Shown: positions 1-12,066 of the stretch, one piece after another
How the letters are laid out: each line of letters starts with the position of its first letter
Numbering within the stretch: position 1 is the first letter of the stretch
From: Pseudoscleropodium purum
Taxonomy: Eukaryota; Streptophyta; Bryopsida; Hypnales; Brachytheciaceae
Direction of reading: 5' to 3'
Assembly (NCBI GenBank): GCA_963969395.1
Contig: OZ017801.1
Coordinates: 13,707,611 to 13,771,610 of the forward strand
DNA length: 64,000 bases
Position numbers and translations under genes: made by a program
The notes under the pieces: generated by a model
What the model was told of the DNA's origin: nothing
Seen by the model: the letters and a program-made list of their open reading frames with translations, nothing else
The model's database searches: none

Positions 1-3000
1 ATGAACCTACTTGAAATCCCAAGAGTCTTTTGTAGAAACTTTGAAACATTAGGGATAAAATAATTAGATCACTATACATTTTTTACATTTTTTTGGTGAA
101 TTTGTGCCGGTACATTTTCCTATGTTGTTACATTCATTATTGCTTAAAAGAATTGTATTTTGGAATTTGGATAATATTACATTGGTGCTAGCCTAGAAAT
201 TATGATCTCCCTTAATTATATTTTAGAGTTAAATTGTGAAGTTCAACCCCCCACCCCCCACCCCTTTGTACAAGGAATGTCAAAGTTTGCTTGATTAAGA
301 ATAGCACACTAAAAGTGTTTTGTTAAAGCACAACACCAAACTCCATTAAATCCTAATTTTTGTGCTTCAAAGAATTTTGACCTATATTTTTCTTTAACAT
401 CTTCAAACTCTAGCTTCTAGTCCCTCATTTCTAGCACTTTATGATTAATTCTATCAACCCTCCAAAAATGAATAATCATGTAGATGGTTATTCTCCACTA
501 CATTTTTGAAGATAAGTCTTTTAACCTTGGAGCACTCAAGCGTCAAATAGATTGAAATTCAGTTTTCTTTTTCATTATTGCTTGGATGAAAGTCAACTAA
601 TTTGTGGAGATACTTTATCAAGTTGTTGTTCTATCCAATAGTTGAATTTGGTATTAGTAGAATTCATATTTTTATAAAATTACAAATGTCGAAGTGTATC
701 AAGCCAAAAATTGCATGGATTGTAGGTCATAGATTTGATGATTCCAAAAATTTCCAAAAATCACCATATCAAGAGAACTTCATTTCAAATCCATTCCAAT
801 AAGTTGTGCTCAAAAAATAATAATATTTTGCTTGTAATAGATTTTTGAAGGAATTTTGAAATTTTCCTTTCAAAATATTAAAAAAAAAATAGTGTTAACT
901 CTAGCAAACCTAACTATACAAATGGAATCTAAAACTCAAAATCTATAACTTTTAATCGTATATTGATTCCAAAATATTCTTCTAAATAACACTTTATAAT
1001 AATTTTTCCCAAATTGTCAATTTTTGATAAGGATCTGAATGTTTAGGAGTTAATGCACATTGAACTACATTTTGAGAAAGAGGTTTTTTTTTTATTGAGA
1101 TACATTTACCATACCTGAAGTAAAGCCTTTATCAAAAAGAGCATCATGGTTGATTTCTATTTACTTGTTGAATTACATACCTTATTTCAATGAATTCATG
1201 ACTCATGTCTTCTCAATCTTCAAAGTTCTTTAGGCTTAGCCCTTAAACGTCAAGGCAGACGTTTTGTGTCCAATGGATGACAGGGAATCAAACTATACAA
1301 GATAAAAGTACAACTATTCATCCTTCATAAATTTATTTTGGAAAGGGAAGATTTTCTACAATAGTTTGACTTGCAAAGACTACTTTTGCAATTTTAAAAA
1401 CCAATAATTTATAGTTTCACACAGTAATAGAAAAGGATGATTTTGAGGGTCCCCCCTTTGGTGTTTATTAAGGGTTAACTTAGTGTTGTGACCTTGTTCA
1501 AATCCAATCCATCAAGTTAGTTGAGACAACAATGGAATTTGCACCTGTAGAAAATGCAGTCTAATCTTATAATTTATCAACTTGCCAGGAAGGACAAATC
1601 TTCTTCTTCTTCTATTCTTATTGATTCCATTGACTCGGGAAAGATGACCAATGCCATAACTAAGCTTACATCACAAACCCCCTAGTGGTTTTCCCTTGGT
1701 CATCTTTCAACTTGATTCTATCTTTTTGGAATTTGCTCAAAATTGACCAAAGAGACAACATTTTGATAAGTTGTATCAATTTTTTTTGAATTGTAATTGT
1801 ACAAATTCAAACTAGATGCATCACAAATCTCGTAGGAAAAGAAAACACAACAAGATCACTTGTAGAGTGAAAGATTATAATGTTTGACCATGAGGGTGTT
1901 GAAACTACAAAAGTGATGTGAAGTCTTTCAATCCTCTTTTCACAAGTCAAATCTAGAAAGTTGGTGACCAAAAATATATGAGGTTAAAGGGTCTAACATT
2001 TGTAATCCCAATCAATTTATGGCTTCTTAAAATCTACTCTACAAATTTTTTTTAAATGAATTTGGAATGTGATTTTTTCTCCAAGATCTAGTGTACTTGA
2101 GGCTCATTTCCAAGAGCTCTCAACACTATGGGAAGTCAAGATTGCAATGGATACCCTTGCACAAAATCTTGAATAGAAAAACCACTATCATTTATTATCA
2201 AGATCAGATTTTCGATGCTAAAACTAGACTTCAAGAAGAACTTTCCAAAAATATAAACTACTTTAAATAGCAACTCGGTTAAGTTTAATTTAACTTCAAA
2301 GTTTTGCAAACACCATTTTTTGTTGCCTTGGGCAGTTGGGGGTTAACTCAAATGATCTTCCCTGAAGACTATGCTATCATCACTTTCTATGCAAATTGGC
2401 TGAAAAATTGTGCATTAATTTGGAACTCTTGCATCATGCTGCTCAAGCCCCTGAATCAATTACAATACATGACTCCAACTTCTAATTAGTTAGAAGATGT
2501 CCAATCCAATTCATATATGGATAATTATATGTACACCTCAGGATATAGAATTGTAAGAATACATCAGAATGTGATGCTAAGAGAACATTGTATAACAATT
2601 TTATAACCAGGCAATGGTCCTCTCCATGCTGGAAAGATATTATGCCTCCCTCGATGCTTGGGATTTGAGAGAGATTTTTTTGTAAAATTCAAGGATTGGG
2701 GTTGGTTGAAGAGTCATATATTAAGACAATTTTGTTCACTGGAGGGGCCACCTTTTACGTTAGTCAAGGATGGAAAAGGAACCTGACTTGCCTCATTGGT
2801 AAACAATGTTATGTACTAAGGAGATTTATTGGTTGTCATGTGAGAATGGGACATAAAATACAGAGAAGAGAAGATATATATATAGTAAGAATATGGAAGA
2901 GACATACATGGTCATCCCTTTTGGTCTCATTTTTTGAAAAATATTGTGCAAATTGCAAATAATTTTAATTCCTAAAGGATCAAGTGATTGTTCAATGTAC

Positions 3001-4517
3001 GCAAGAGATTTGTAGTAGTTCCATACAAAGTCAATTTGGGTTGGATGTTCATGAAATTTTGACACAAGGTGTGTACATGTCCCCCCTTCATCACTAGAAA
3101 TATAATTTTTTTTACATAAGGTATTCAGATCAAAAGTTACATTGCCCTAAACTTTGTAGATAGTCCCACGTAGTTTGTGCAAAACTCCTCAATCCTCTAC
3201 TTTTGAAATTTGTTAGGCATGTAACTTACATGATTATATGATACAAGATGCAAATGTGAAAAAAAAAAAAAAAAAAAAGACAAAAAGACCCGTATGTAGC
3301 GTAACTAAAATCTCACTTTAGAAGGGGTTAGAGTTTATTAGTCCTCTTGGGTTAGGTAAAAAAAAACTTTTTCTTCTAACTTCAAATGTTATTATCTTTT
3401 TATTTGTGAGTCAAAGTTTTTGAAATTCTTCCCACATTCCCATAATAGTCTAGCACGAATTTGTATACTTGAATTATATATGAAAAAGAAAGAAAAAATT
3501 CAATTTTTTCATAGTGCCCTAGAAAGTAGCAAACTAGTAGTGTTTTGCAATTTTTGCCCAAATGTGCCTCAATACAATGCACTAAAAATAGGTGTACCAC
3601 CCTAGTTTGCAATAGTTGCCCCCCCCCTCTATCAAAAAATTTACAGGCCATTGATTTTTGTAAAAAAAATGCTTAGCCTTAAAATTGTTGTTGATTTTTC
3701 AAAAAATCACAAGCCATTGATCTTGTGAGACTTCATCTGAGTCGTTCAAATAGAAAATACTGAATATGGATATAATATTGTATACAAATATGTATTAAAT
3801 ATTAAATGTGGATACAGATACATATATAATATCGTATATAAATATGTACTCGATATGGATACGGATACAGATATGACTATAGTATTGCATTCAAATACAT
3901 ACGTAATACGGAATACAAATATAATACAAGATATGGATATGGGATGAATTGTCTCATATTAATTGTCAAACAAGTTGTCCAAAATTTTGAAATTTCAGTG
4001 TATTGTGTCACAATGCACTGAAAAGTGGCAATAACTGTGCCTCAATACTTTAGGGGTATAATTTTGCAGTACTACTAGGTCACCTCCATTAGTTCTCAAA
4101 AAAAACAAAAAAATAATTGTTGAGTGCCTGCCTGCTCGCCCGCTGTTCCTGTGCTGTCCAGACTCCAAAAGTCAACCAGCCAATACACTCCAGTGAGCCC
4201 CTAAGTCAGCGCCGTCATGTATTAAGAAAAGCTGGAACTGCAATTTCAAAGCCTCTCCAGCTCACAATCTGAACTCTCAAGGCAATTGTTCCCAACTAGC
4301 TAGATAAGCTGGCAGGCTCGGTGTCCACCCATTCCTAAGTCAACGTTGACATCCCGCAAATTCGCAAATTCGCAACTTCGCGAGCTCGATCTGGTTCTTT
4401 TCTTACATAAAGATCAAACACCATCCGCTCCAAACAGCAGATTGAACATCACCAGTGTCATTTTACTGTCAATCGTAGTGAGGAAACGCTTAACAATAAG
4501 TTAGTCTCTTGGAGAAG
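1..4517. other. AT-rich spacer with old repeats, no gene recognised
   Basis: No coding region is supported. Open frames are short and lack family motifs. The stretch holds a diverged dispersed repeat (about 1230-2280) that recurs inverted near 51.9-52.7 kb, an A-run of 20 at 3259-3278, and a degenerate tandem array of ATGGATA-like units around 3757-3945. From about 4130 the base composition becomes more balanced, which fits the promoter and 5' leader of the LRR gene that starts at 4518. Confidence 0.7.
1230..2280 (-). repeat. dispersed repeat, copy A (inverted relative to 51890-52690)
   Basis: Read on the minus strand, this stretch matches 51890-52690 on the plus strand in many blocks in the same order. 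The shared blocks include the lines about a signal near 'caagattgcaatgg', 'gagctctcaacac' and 'cagacgttttgtg'. It carries no recognisable protein. It is probably a diverged non-autonomous transposon or part of one. The boundaries are approximate. Confidence 0.6.
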
Positions 4518-6733
4518 ATGACGGCATTCAGCTTGCTACTGGCAGTGACGGTGTGCGTTGCCAGCGTCGTGGGAGCTGCCGGCTGCACTCCAGCAGATCA
4601 GAAAGCTCTTCTGGCATTCAAGGCCCAATTCCATGACCCTGCCGGCGTTCTTATGTCGTGGAATCTCCAGGATCCCATATGGCCAGACTGCTGTGGCTGG
4701 AAGGTATGTACGCTACAATTCTCCGAAGTAACTGAATCATTAACTTGATGTTGCAATTGATTTCGCTGCCTGCCTTTGAATTTCGAACTTCTCATCAAAA
4801 GTAATCGATCAAGGTCAAAAACAGTGTAACGCGATGTTAACTGTGTAAGTGATGAGTTCAGAATTTGTTCCTGTGATCGAGGGGCTATTTATTTGCATTA
4901 GTGTACCTTTGCAATGATATTTCACCTATGTCAAAATTCCAGCAACTGGTTTTCATTGCGGAACCAGTGCAAGAATGATGGTCACAGGCCGGAGATTGAA
5001 GCACTTCTAATGGTGAATGTTATAACTCTTGTGTTCTAGAATGAATTGTGACGTGTAAGTGAATTCTCTCGATTTTTTGTTTGAAACTTTGGATCTAGAT
5101 GACAAGAAGTGGATGTTGTGAACAATATTGTGTTTCCGAATGAATTCTTGATCAAGTATGAATGAATTCTCCAGATGTTTTGCTTGAAACTTTCTAGATG
5201 ACAGAGGTGGATGTTATGAATATTGTGTTCCTGGATGAACTGTGTTTATGTATGAGTCAATTCTCCAGAATCCTTGTTTGAGACTCTCTAAATGCATGAC
5301 AGGAGATGGCCGGATGTTATGAATGTTGAGTTCCATAATGATTAAGTGTTCACGTTTGAGTGAATTCTCCAGATTTCTTGTTTGAAACTTTCTGGATAAC
5401 AGGAGCTGGATGATATGAGTGTTGTGTCCCAGAGTGAATTCTGTTCTCGTACGACTGAAATCTCTAGATGTTTTGCTTGAAACTTTCTAGCTAAGTCGAT
5501 CGATGGACTTCGGGATTCATAGGTTTTGTGGTTCTGGCAGGGTGTGAGCTGCGAGTTTCAAGCCCCGGGCAGGGTCAACAGCGTGTCCCTCCAGTCCAGC
5601 GAGGGCGTTCTAACGGTGAAAAAGGGAGTGAAAGGAGCTGGAAACTCCCTGGGCGACCTCACGGCGCTGACGTTTCTGGTTCTGACGCAAGTGCGATTCT
5701 CCTACCAACATCCCGTGCCGGCTTCCCTCGCCAAGCTCAAAGACCTCCAGACGCTGGGCTTGAGTGGCACCCAGTTCCGAGGGACCACCGTGCCTGCGTT
5801 TCTCAGCACGCTCCCCAAGCTCAATGACGTAACCATCGACGGAAATTACTTTCCCGATGGTATTCCGGTAAGTACTTCGGGACCGTCCATTCTCGTTGCA
5901 ATCTCTCTCTCCACGCATGTCTCTCTCCACCCGTAAAACTGAAAGCCGATTGCCAATGATCGATGACCTTTACGAGGATTCTTCAACATTATTTGAACTG
6001 AAACGACACTAAAAGTATATACGTACTGAGCCCATGACTGGACAGCCCAAGCTAACTGTTCCACGACTGGCGTTTGAGTAATTGGCTACCAATTTGAAGA
6101 ACTCAAAATAAAGTTCAGATGTTATGGTAACTTATGATCAAACTATGTCAGATTAAATTTTCTACATTGACCCACTTCTATAGCAATGGCGTGCTAATTA
6201 GATTTCCAACCCAATTCATCTTCTAGCTCCTTCAGATGTCGTGTATATGTAAAAGTACAGGGTGTTGTAGGCAGGTGGCTATTGGGCTAAACTCTGTGTA
6301 TCTCTCTACGCAAAGTCTCTCCCTAGATTTAATATACAAGTCTCTCTCTCTATGCAAGTCTCTCTCTAGAATAACTTGCGTATGATGTAATCATATTGTA
6401 CCGACTGTGTTGCAGGGGTCGTTCGGGGACATGAAGGTGTTGGGGTTGTTGTCCCTGCCATCGAATGGAATGAAGACGCTGGGCAACTCTGCGTCCAGCC
6501 TGACGAAGCTGAAGAAGCTGAACTACTTCTCGGTGGCGGGCAACGCGATCACGGGCCGCATTCCGCAGTGGGTGGGGGTGCTGGCGCCTGTCAAGATGCC
6601 CGGAAAAGACGTCTACTTGCAGGACAATCTCTTCACGGGGCCTATTCCCAGTAGTCTCAGCGGGCTGGCCGTGAGCAGCTTCCGACCTGGGAACCCTGGC
6701 CTTTGCGGAATACCGCTGGCTGCTTGCCCTTAG
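4518..6733 (+). CDS. short secreted leucine-rich-repeat protein (LRRNT_2 plus few LRRs)
   Basis: Three exons (4518-4703, 5541-5867, 6416-6733), all phase 0, give 276 aa. The true ATG is 4518; a TTG three codons upstream is not the start. Residues 1-24 form a signal peptide (hydrophobic run LLLAVTVCVASVVG, then Ala-Gly-Cys). An LRR N-cap follows (DQKALLAFKA, then CCGWKGVSC, split exactly by intron 1). After it come plant-type LRRs such as LKDLQTLGLSGTQF and the motif GxIPxxxG. The end, GNPGLCGIPLAACP, is the cap that in LRR receptor-like proteins precedes the membrane segment, but a stop follows at once. The product is therefore predicted to be extracellular, similar to DRT100 or polygalacturonase-inhibitor relatives. 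The ligand is unknown. Alternatively it is a remnant of a longer receptor. Intron 1 is made largely of a tandem array. Confidence 0.87.
5020..5500 (+). repeat. five ~99-bp tandem units filling intron 1 of the LRR gene
   Basis: The anchor TTGAAAC (TTGAGAC in unit 3) occurs at 5081, 5184, 5278, 5382 and 5477, a spacing of 94-104 bp. Each unit also carries 'gtgaattctc...agat' before the anchor and 'ggatgttatgaa..tgtgttcc' after it. The copies are diverged but collinear. The array makes up more than half of the 837-bp intron. Confidence 0.9.
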
Positions 6734-9700
6734 GAACTAACTAGTCGAGTTAGGGTTCCAAAGTTAGGGTTCCAGGTAGAGGATGCTATTTGCATCACTT
6801 TCATCAGGAAAATTTTCCCCATAAAAATTCAATGTTATTTCAATGATGCTACCGGTATATTGAAAGCAATTCGATAAAATTTGCAATATTGAAATTTTTG
6901 AAATTATTGTGATAGGTTAATTTCAATTGTTCTTCATATTTGGGTGATTACATTTGGGTGATGTGGGGTTTAGGTTTTGTCTTTTGCTATCCTTGCCATC
7001 GAATGGAATGAAGTCCCCATGTATTGTCCCATCTTTCGGGTATCATAGGTTCTATCAAGTTTGGGTGTAAATCTTGCTACATGTGGAGTGTCTATGGTTT
7101 GCTTTGGTAATCATGATATCTTTGCCAAGACTTGTATAATTTTTTACTTTTTATCTTACCTTTTGAAGTAGTTGTCCTATGTCTAAATTTGAATTTTTTT
7201 TTTGTACCTACTCAAAGTGCTTTGGATGGGCTTCCAATGATACAAATTTCAAGTTCTAATTATTTGCCATTCAAAAGTTAGAAATACATTTGGAGGGCTA
7301 ATATACCATTATGACTAAAGATGTTCTTAGAGCATGGCCATTAAGCCTTGCCAACGGCCTCAACAATGGTACTCTAGCCTTGTCATGCTTGTCTAGTGCC
7401 AAACGGTTCTACAACAATACTCCTTTATGCTACAAGTTTTATTGTTCCTCCTTTCACTCCCACATTTGCTCACCAACAAATAGTAAAGGATATTCAAAGA
7501 AGGGGAAGAACTTCCTCAAGGACCTCAAAGAATTGTTGGTGTAAAGTGTTGGATCTTCAATGCACCACCACATCTAATGTGGTAGTAAGTGCCTTGCGAC
7601 CAATTGTTGCCATGGTTAGTTGTAGTGCAATTAGTGGCAATGTTCTTAGAAGTTAATTATGAACTCAGTCTAAGTAATCCAATAAATATGTGCATGAATC
7701 TTAGTTAGTTTCTAACTCTTCCATGCTTCCTACTTGTGATTAAAGGAAATTGTACGCATCAAAGGTCAATATCATCGTTCCAAAATTTACTAGCCACAAT
7801 GATTATTTATTTCATGATGATTTATTTCATGTACAAAATAATATTCATATTGTTTGGTGATGTGATTTCAATATTGCTTGTGTTAATTAATTACACCTAG
7901 ATTTACTTGTAAATTATGACTTATCATTTTTAGGTATCTAATGGAAGAATGTATTTTTGAAAATATTAATTTTAATCTAAATTATTTTTTTCCTTTTACC
8001 AAATGAATGTACAATGAAAATCAGGGTTTAATTAGCCCATAAGCAACACTCCAACATGTTGTAGCTGATCCCGTAGCTAATGAGTATAGTGTTTCAAGCC
8101 AATGTATCTTCCTAATATTTCTTTTCAATCATTCATTAAAAGTAATTCTTTCAATCTTTAAAAAGATGACCTTTGTCTATGACCAATGTGACGAAAATGA
8201 TAGAAATAATATATTGGTACGAAGATATAAGAAAAATGTTTTAAAATTTAGAAAAAAAATCAAATTTTAAAGAATTAATTTTGAATCAATTCAATTTGTC
8301 AAAAAAAAAAATAGATTTGATCCATTAACCCCTAAAGGATCAACATGTGTTCTTTGGCTACATAGCAATTTGGGGCAAGTATAAGTGACTAGAGATTTCC
8401 AGATTTTTAGTCCGGATTTTTATAGAAGGAGGGGATGAAGAATATCTATTATATGCACTAAATTTTATGACATTTGGAAATATGAATAAAAAGTTATGGC
8501 CTAATATGTTATTTTTTGGCATAAATGGGTAGGCCAAGCAAATTAGAAAAAATCACTTTTTTCAAAAACAAAAATTTGAAATTGGTTTTTTGAAGTTGTA
8601 TATACAAGGAAAGCTTTAGGTCATCTATTTTGATCAATGAGTCAAAAGTTACGAGGACTTTTTGTTTGCAAGCAATTATGGATTCTCTACTCTAAAATAA
8701 ACCTTGAAGTCCTTTATCTTACTCAATTTTCAATATTTTTGGAAAAAAATTAAATTATAGAATGTAGATTGTTTATTACAACATTGCAACCATTGGGATT
8801 GGCATTTCAACTCCACAATTAAATTCTTAACAATTTAGTATTTTTAATTATTCTCTACTACTATCTACTTACTATTTTTTTCCTATATGTTGTACAATTC
8901 CAAATGAATTAAAAATTTCAAACATGTGGCCAACTTGTCTAGGAAAAATAATCCAAAGAAACACCACCATTTTGGACATTTTTTTATAGAAAAGTGAGCT
9001 TGTGAAGTGTAGCTACCTTGTTTTTTGTAGGGCCTAAAAAATGATTTTAGTGAATTTGAATGTTTTGAAATTTTTACCACATGTTCACAAGTCAACATAC
9101 TACAAAATCTTATGAATTATGATTATATGTGTTCGAAAAAAATTTCTTCTAAAATTTGGTACTTGTATTAAAATGGTAGTTTTTGAGTGTTTTCAATGAA
9201 AATATGATCATAGAGCTTTAGGGATTAATGGCAAATTGCAAACCTTAATCTTTAAAATATCAGATAAATTGATTACAAATTGTATAACTATTTTGAGCTT
9301 CAAGGCTAGATATTCCTTGCTTCATATGAAATCAACTATGTCTTTTTTCACTATAGAAAATTTTGAATGCAAGCTTGCCCAAGTATTGTATAACATTGCA
9401 ACATGAATTCCTCTTGTTATAGTAACATTGTAGAAGCCCCTCTAAGCCTCTCTTTTCAAGATTGTTATGTGAATTTTTAGATTTTGGATTTTTGAATAGA
9501 ACATTGGATTTTGGATTTCAAGTACACCTACATTTGAGGCTATCCTTCTATGCTGTTATATCACCAAAGGATGCCAACTTTAGTTTTTCTCAAAATGCTA
9601 GGAGAAAGAATGACTTTTGAGAATTTCTTTTGTGATATTAGTTGATTTTTGAAAATTAAGGATCTTAGCATGTTGTCCTTCAATGATGTATATCACAAAA

Positions 9701-10730
9701 ACATTTATCCATGTAATCATTAGTTATTCATATGGGTGCTATTTATCAAGTTTCAACAACAAAATAATATTATTGTTTCTAAGATTTGTACAATTAAACC
9801 TAAACTATTGTTGAAAGTAGAACTACTTTAATTTTGGGCCTTTTTTTTTGTTTCTATCATATATAATTTCTTTATGTGCTACCAATATGACCTAGCTTAT
9901 TGACCGTTGTTGAAGAAGGTCTTCAACTTTAGACATGTCGCAAAATGTTTAAAAAATAATAGAGCTTTTAGGGATGTTTTGGATCATCAAAAATATGATT
10001 CAAAGATGTACCTAATAATTGACAATTTATTGTTTCTTTTGAATTTTGATTATTAAAATACATAATAATTACAAAAATCTTCAAAAATAATATGTTTTAA
10101 AGAAAATCTAAGCTTTTCATTTGCCTACATGTCTATAGAAACCTCTCTAATTATGATTTTGATTCTGTTAAGGTTAAATAACCTTTTAACCCTTGAATTT
10201 GGTTTTGAGATTGTTCTTTTTTGCTTTTATCTTTTTACAAATATATTATTTATCCCATTTGCATAAAATTGATCATAAATGAAGGTTGTCTTTTCAAAGG
10301 TCCAATGCTTTGGAGATGAATCAAAAGAAACTTGGATATAATATTGCCCACCCTTCAACTTTGTGTTTATCATCAAAAACTTAAATTTAACAAGCCTTGA
10401 AAAAACTGAAAACTTTACACATGATACACCATGGATGTAAAGTAATAGAGTCTTTAGTGAGTGGTTTTGCATTTTCGTAAGACAATTCAAAGATGCACCT
10501 ACATAACCTCCTATGGATTCTTCAAATTAATTCCATCATGGACTTTTCAAACTCTCAAAAATTACAAAAATTCTCCAAAAATTGTAATTTTTTCAGGGAA
10601 AATTCACTCGTTTACAAGAATTAAAAAAAATATAGAACCCCAGATTGTAATTTTGACTCTGTCAATCTCAGTTAAACGAATGGTTTTAGAAAGTTTAACC
10701 TTATCATTACTGTCAACACATGATTGGGTC
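6734..10730. other. AT-rich spacer, no gene recognised
   Basis: The stretch between the two LRR genes. Short open frames at 7311-7656 show no motif and no convincing codon bias. It contains the dispersed repeat at 8325-9228. Nothing else is recognised. Confidence 0.65.
8325..9228 (+). mobile_element. candidate non-autonomous element with TTAACCCCTAAAG ends
   Basis: The left end reads TTAACCCCTAAAG (8325-8337). The right end reads CTTTAGGGATTAA (9216-9228), its reverse complement apart from one base. Much of the interior is repeated in the same direction at about 53170-54053, whose right end is the exact complement CTTTAGGGGTTAA. There is no transposase. No target-site duplication was identified. 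The class is unknown. Confidence 0.5.
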
Positions 10731-12066
10731 ACTTGTTGCTTCATGCTTACGCGCCCGGTTTCGCAGATACTCCGGGAGCGCCCTTACCAAGTGGCACCTT
10801 CCGCAATCCTGAAGCACTGCTCGTGCCGCAGAAGCAGGCGTCACGTTTAACGCATGGATTTCTCGAGGTCTCCCAAACATTGTGAAGGATTACTGAATGG
10901 TTTAAAGGCGGTGCAAGCAAAGACATTGCTGCATTCCTTTTATTGATTGCTTCAGTTTTGGGGTGATTGTTTGTTTGTTTAGACCGATTGTTGTGGAAGA
11001 TTGAGCTGGCTTTTCAGCTGATATATCATCACTCAGGTGAGTGTAGTAAGAGCCTTGTATTGAATGGTGAAGTGGGTTTGTGTTTGGAACCGATTGGAGC
11101 TTACAATGCGGGTAATGCTGACCACTTGTTATCAATATGAATTGCAACGTTGATTACCTTGTGGTTATAATGTAAGCTTACAGCGTGCTTTGAAGCAGTG
11201 TTAGGAGACAGAGGGTTCTTGGAAAGAGGGAGGAGGACTTGCTTCAGCAGCTCGTGACTTCAAGGTGCGTAACTTTATACTGGATGTTGAATATCATCTG
11301 CCAAGTAATGAATGGAAAGAACCACCTTCTAAATTATTTATTCATGCTCTACCCTTTTTTTGTATGGTCAGTACATTGGAGAGTCTGCGCCAGTCAGTGG
11401 AAATCCTAGATCTATACTGGTTTTAGGTTTTAGAGCTCTCAGGTTTTGGAAAAGGGCACTCATCTTGGACGGTTTAAGGCAGTCGTATGACGTATTGAGT
11501 CTACCGTATATTTGTTCTAGATTTTCTAAGAGCTCTGAGAACGTAAAAATCCTACTTTGTAGAGTTTTGTTTTATTTCCTTGAGGCCTGTGCACAAGAGT
11601 ATCCATTCAAGCCGGGATTCAAGCATTTCTACTTTCAAATCGTACTCCGGAGTAGAAGTAGCTGGCAGCAAGTACGTCTACTAGAAGTGTGCTTCGGAGT
11701 AATTTAGGAGACAAATTAATTACTGCTCAAAACTCTGTGTGGTTCCAACATTGGGAATGAACAATAATAGTCAGCCAGAGTATCTGGTACTTGAAATTCC
11801 ATCTTTTCTCAATCTTTTAATCAGGGAAAGACGAGTCTCCATTTTCTGAACTAAAATTCTCTTTGCTTCATGGCTAGCGACGTAGTCCAGTTGCTGGTTC
11901 ATTACGAGTTTCCTATGTGGCAATTCCTGATGACCGATGTGAGCTACTCACTTGTTGCATCTTTTTCAAGAGATCTCATTGTTTCTTTACCACTTCCATT
12001 CTATGCAGATAAATCCCAAATCACCAAATTCTCACAATATCTGGATCCCGAATTTTGAAAGTCACA
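10731..12066 (+). other. GC-richer stretch, probable 5' leader and promoter of the RNI-LRR gene
   Basis: Base composition rises sharply near 10740 and remains higher than in the spacer. Two short open frames (11360-11707, 11870-12058) have no family match. In the coding frame a TAA at 12010-12012 precedes the ATG at 12067, so the protein cannot extend upstream within this exon. Untranslated exons are plausible but cannot be placed from sequence alone. Confidence 0.4.

Noticed and set aside
3259..3278. Processed-pseudogene poly(A) tail
   Set aside because: An A-run alone; no upstream coding remnant or flanking target duplication was visible.
7311..7656. Overlapping short open frames after the LRR gene
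   Set aside because: No motif, no splice partners, AT-rich context.
11870..12058. Upstream coding exon for the RNI-LRR gene
   Set aside because: In the gene's frame a TAA at 12010-12012 blocks any in-frame join through the acceptor at 12008.
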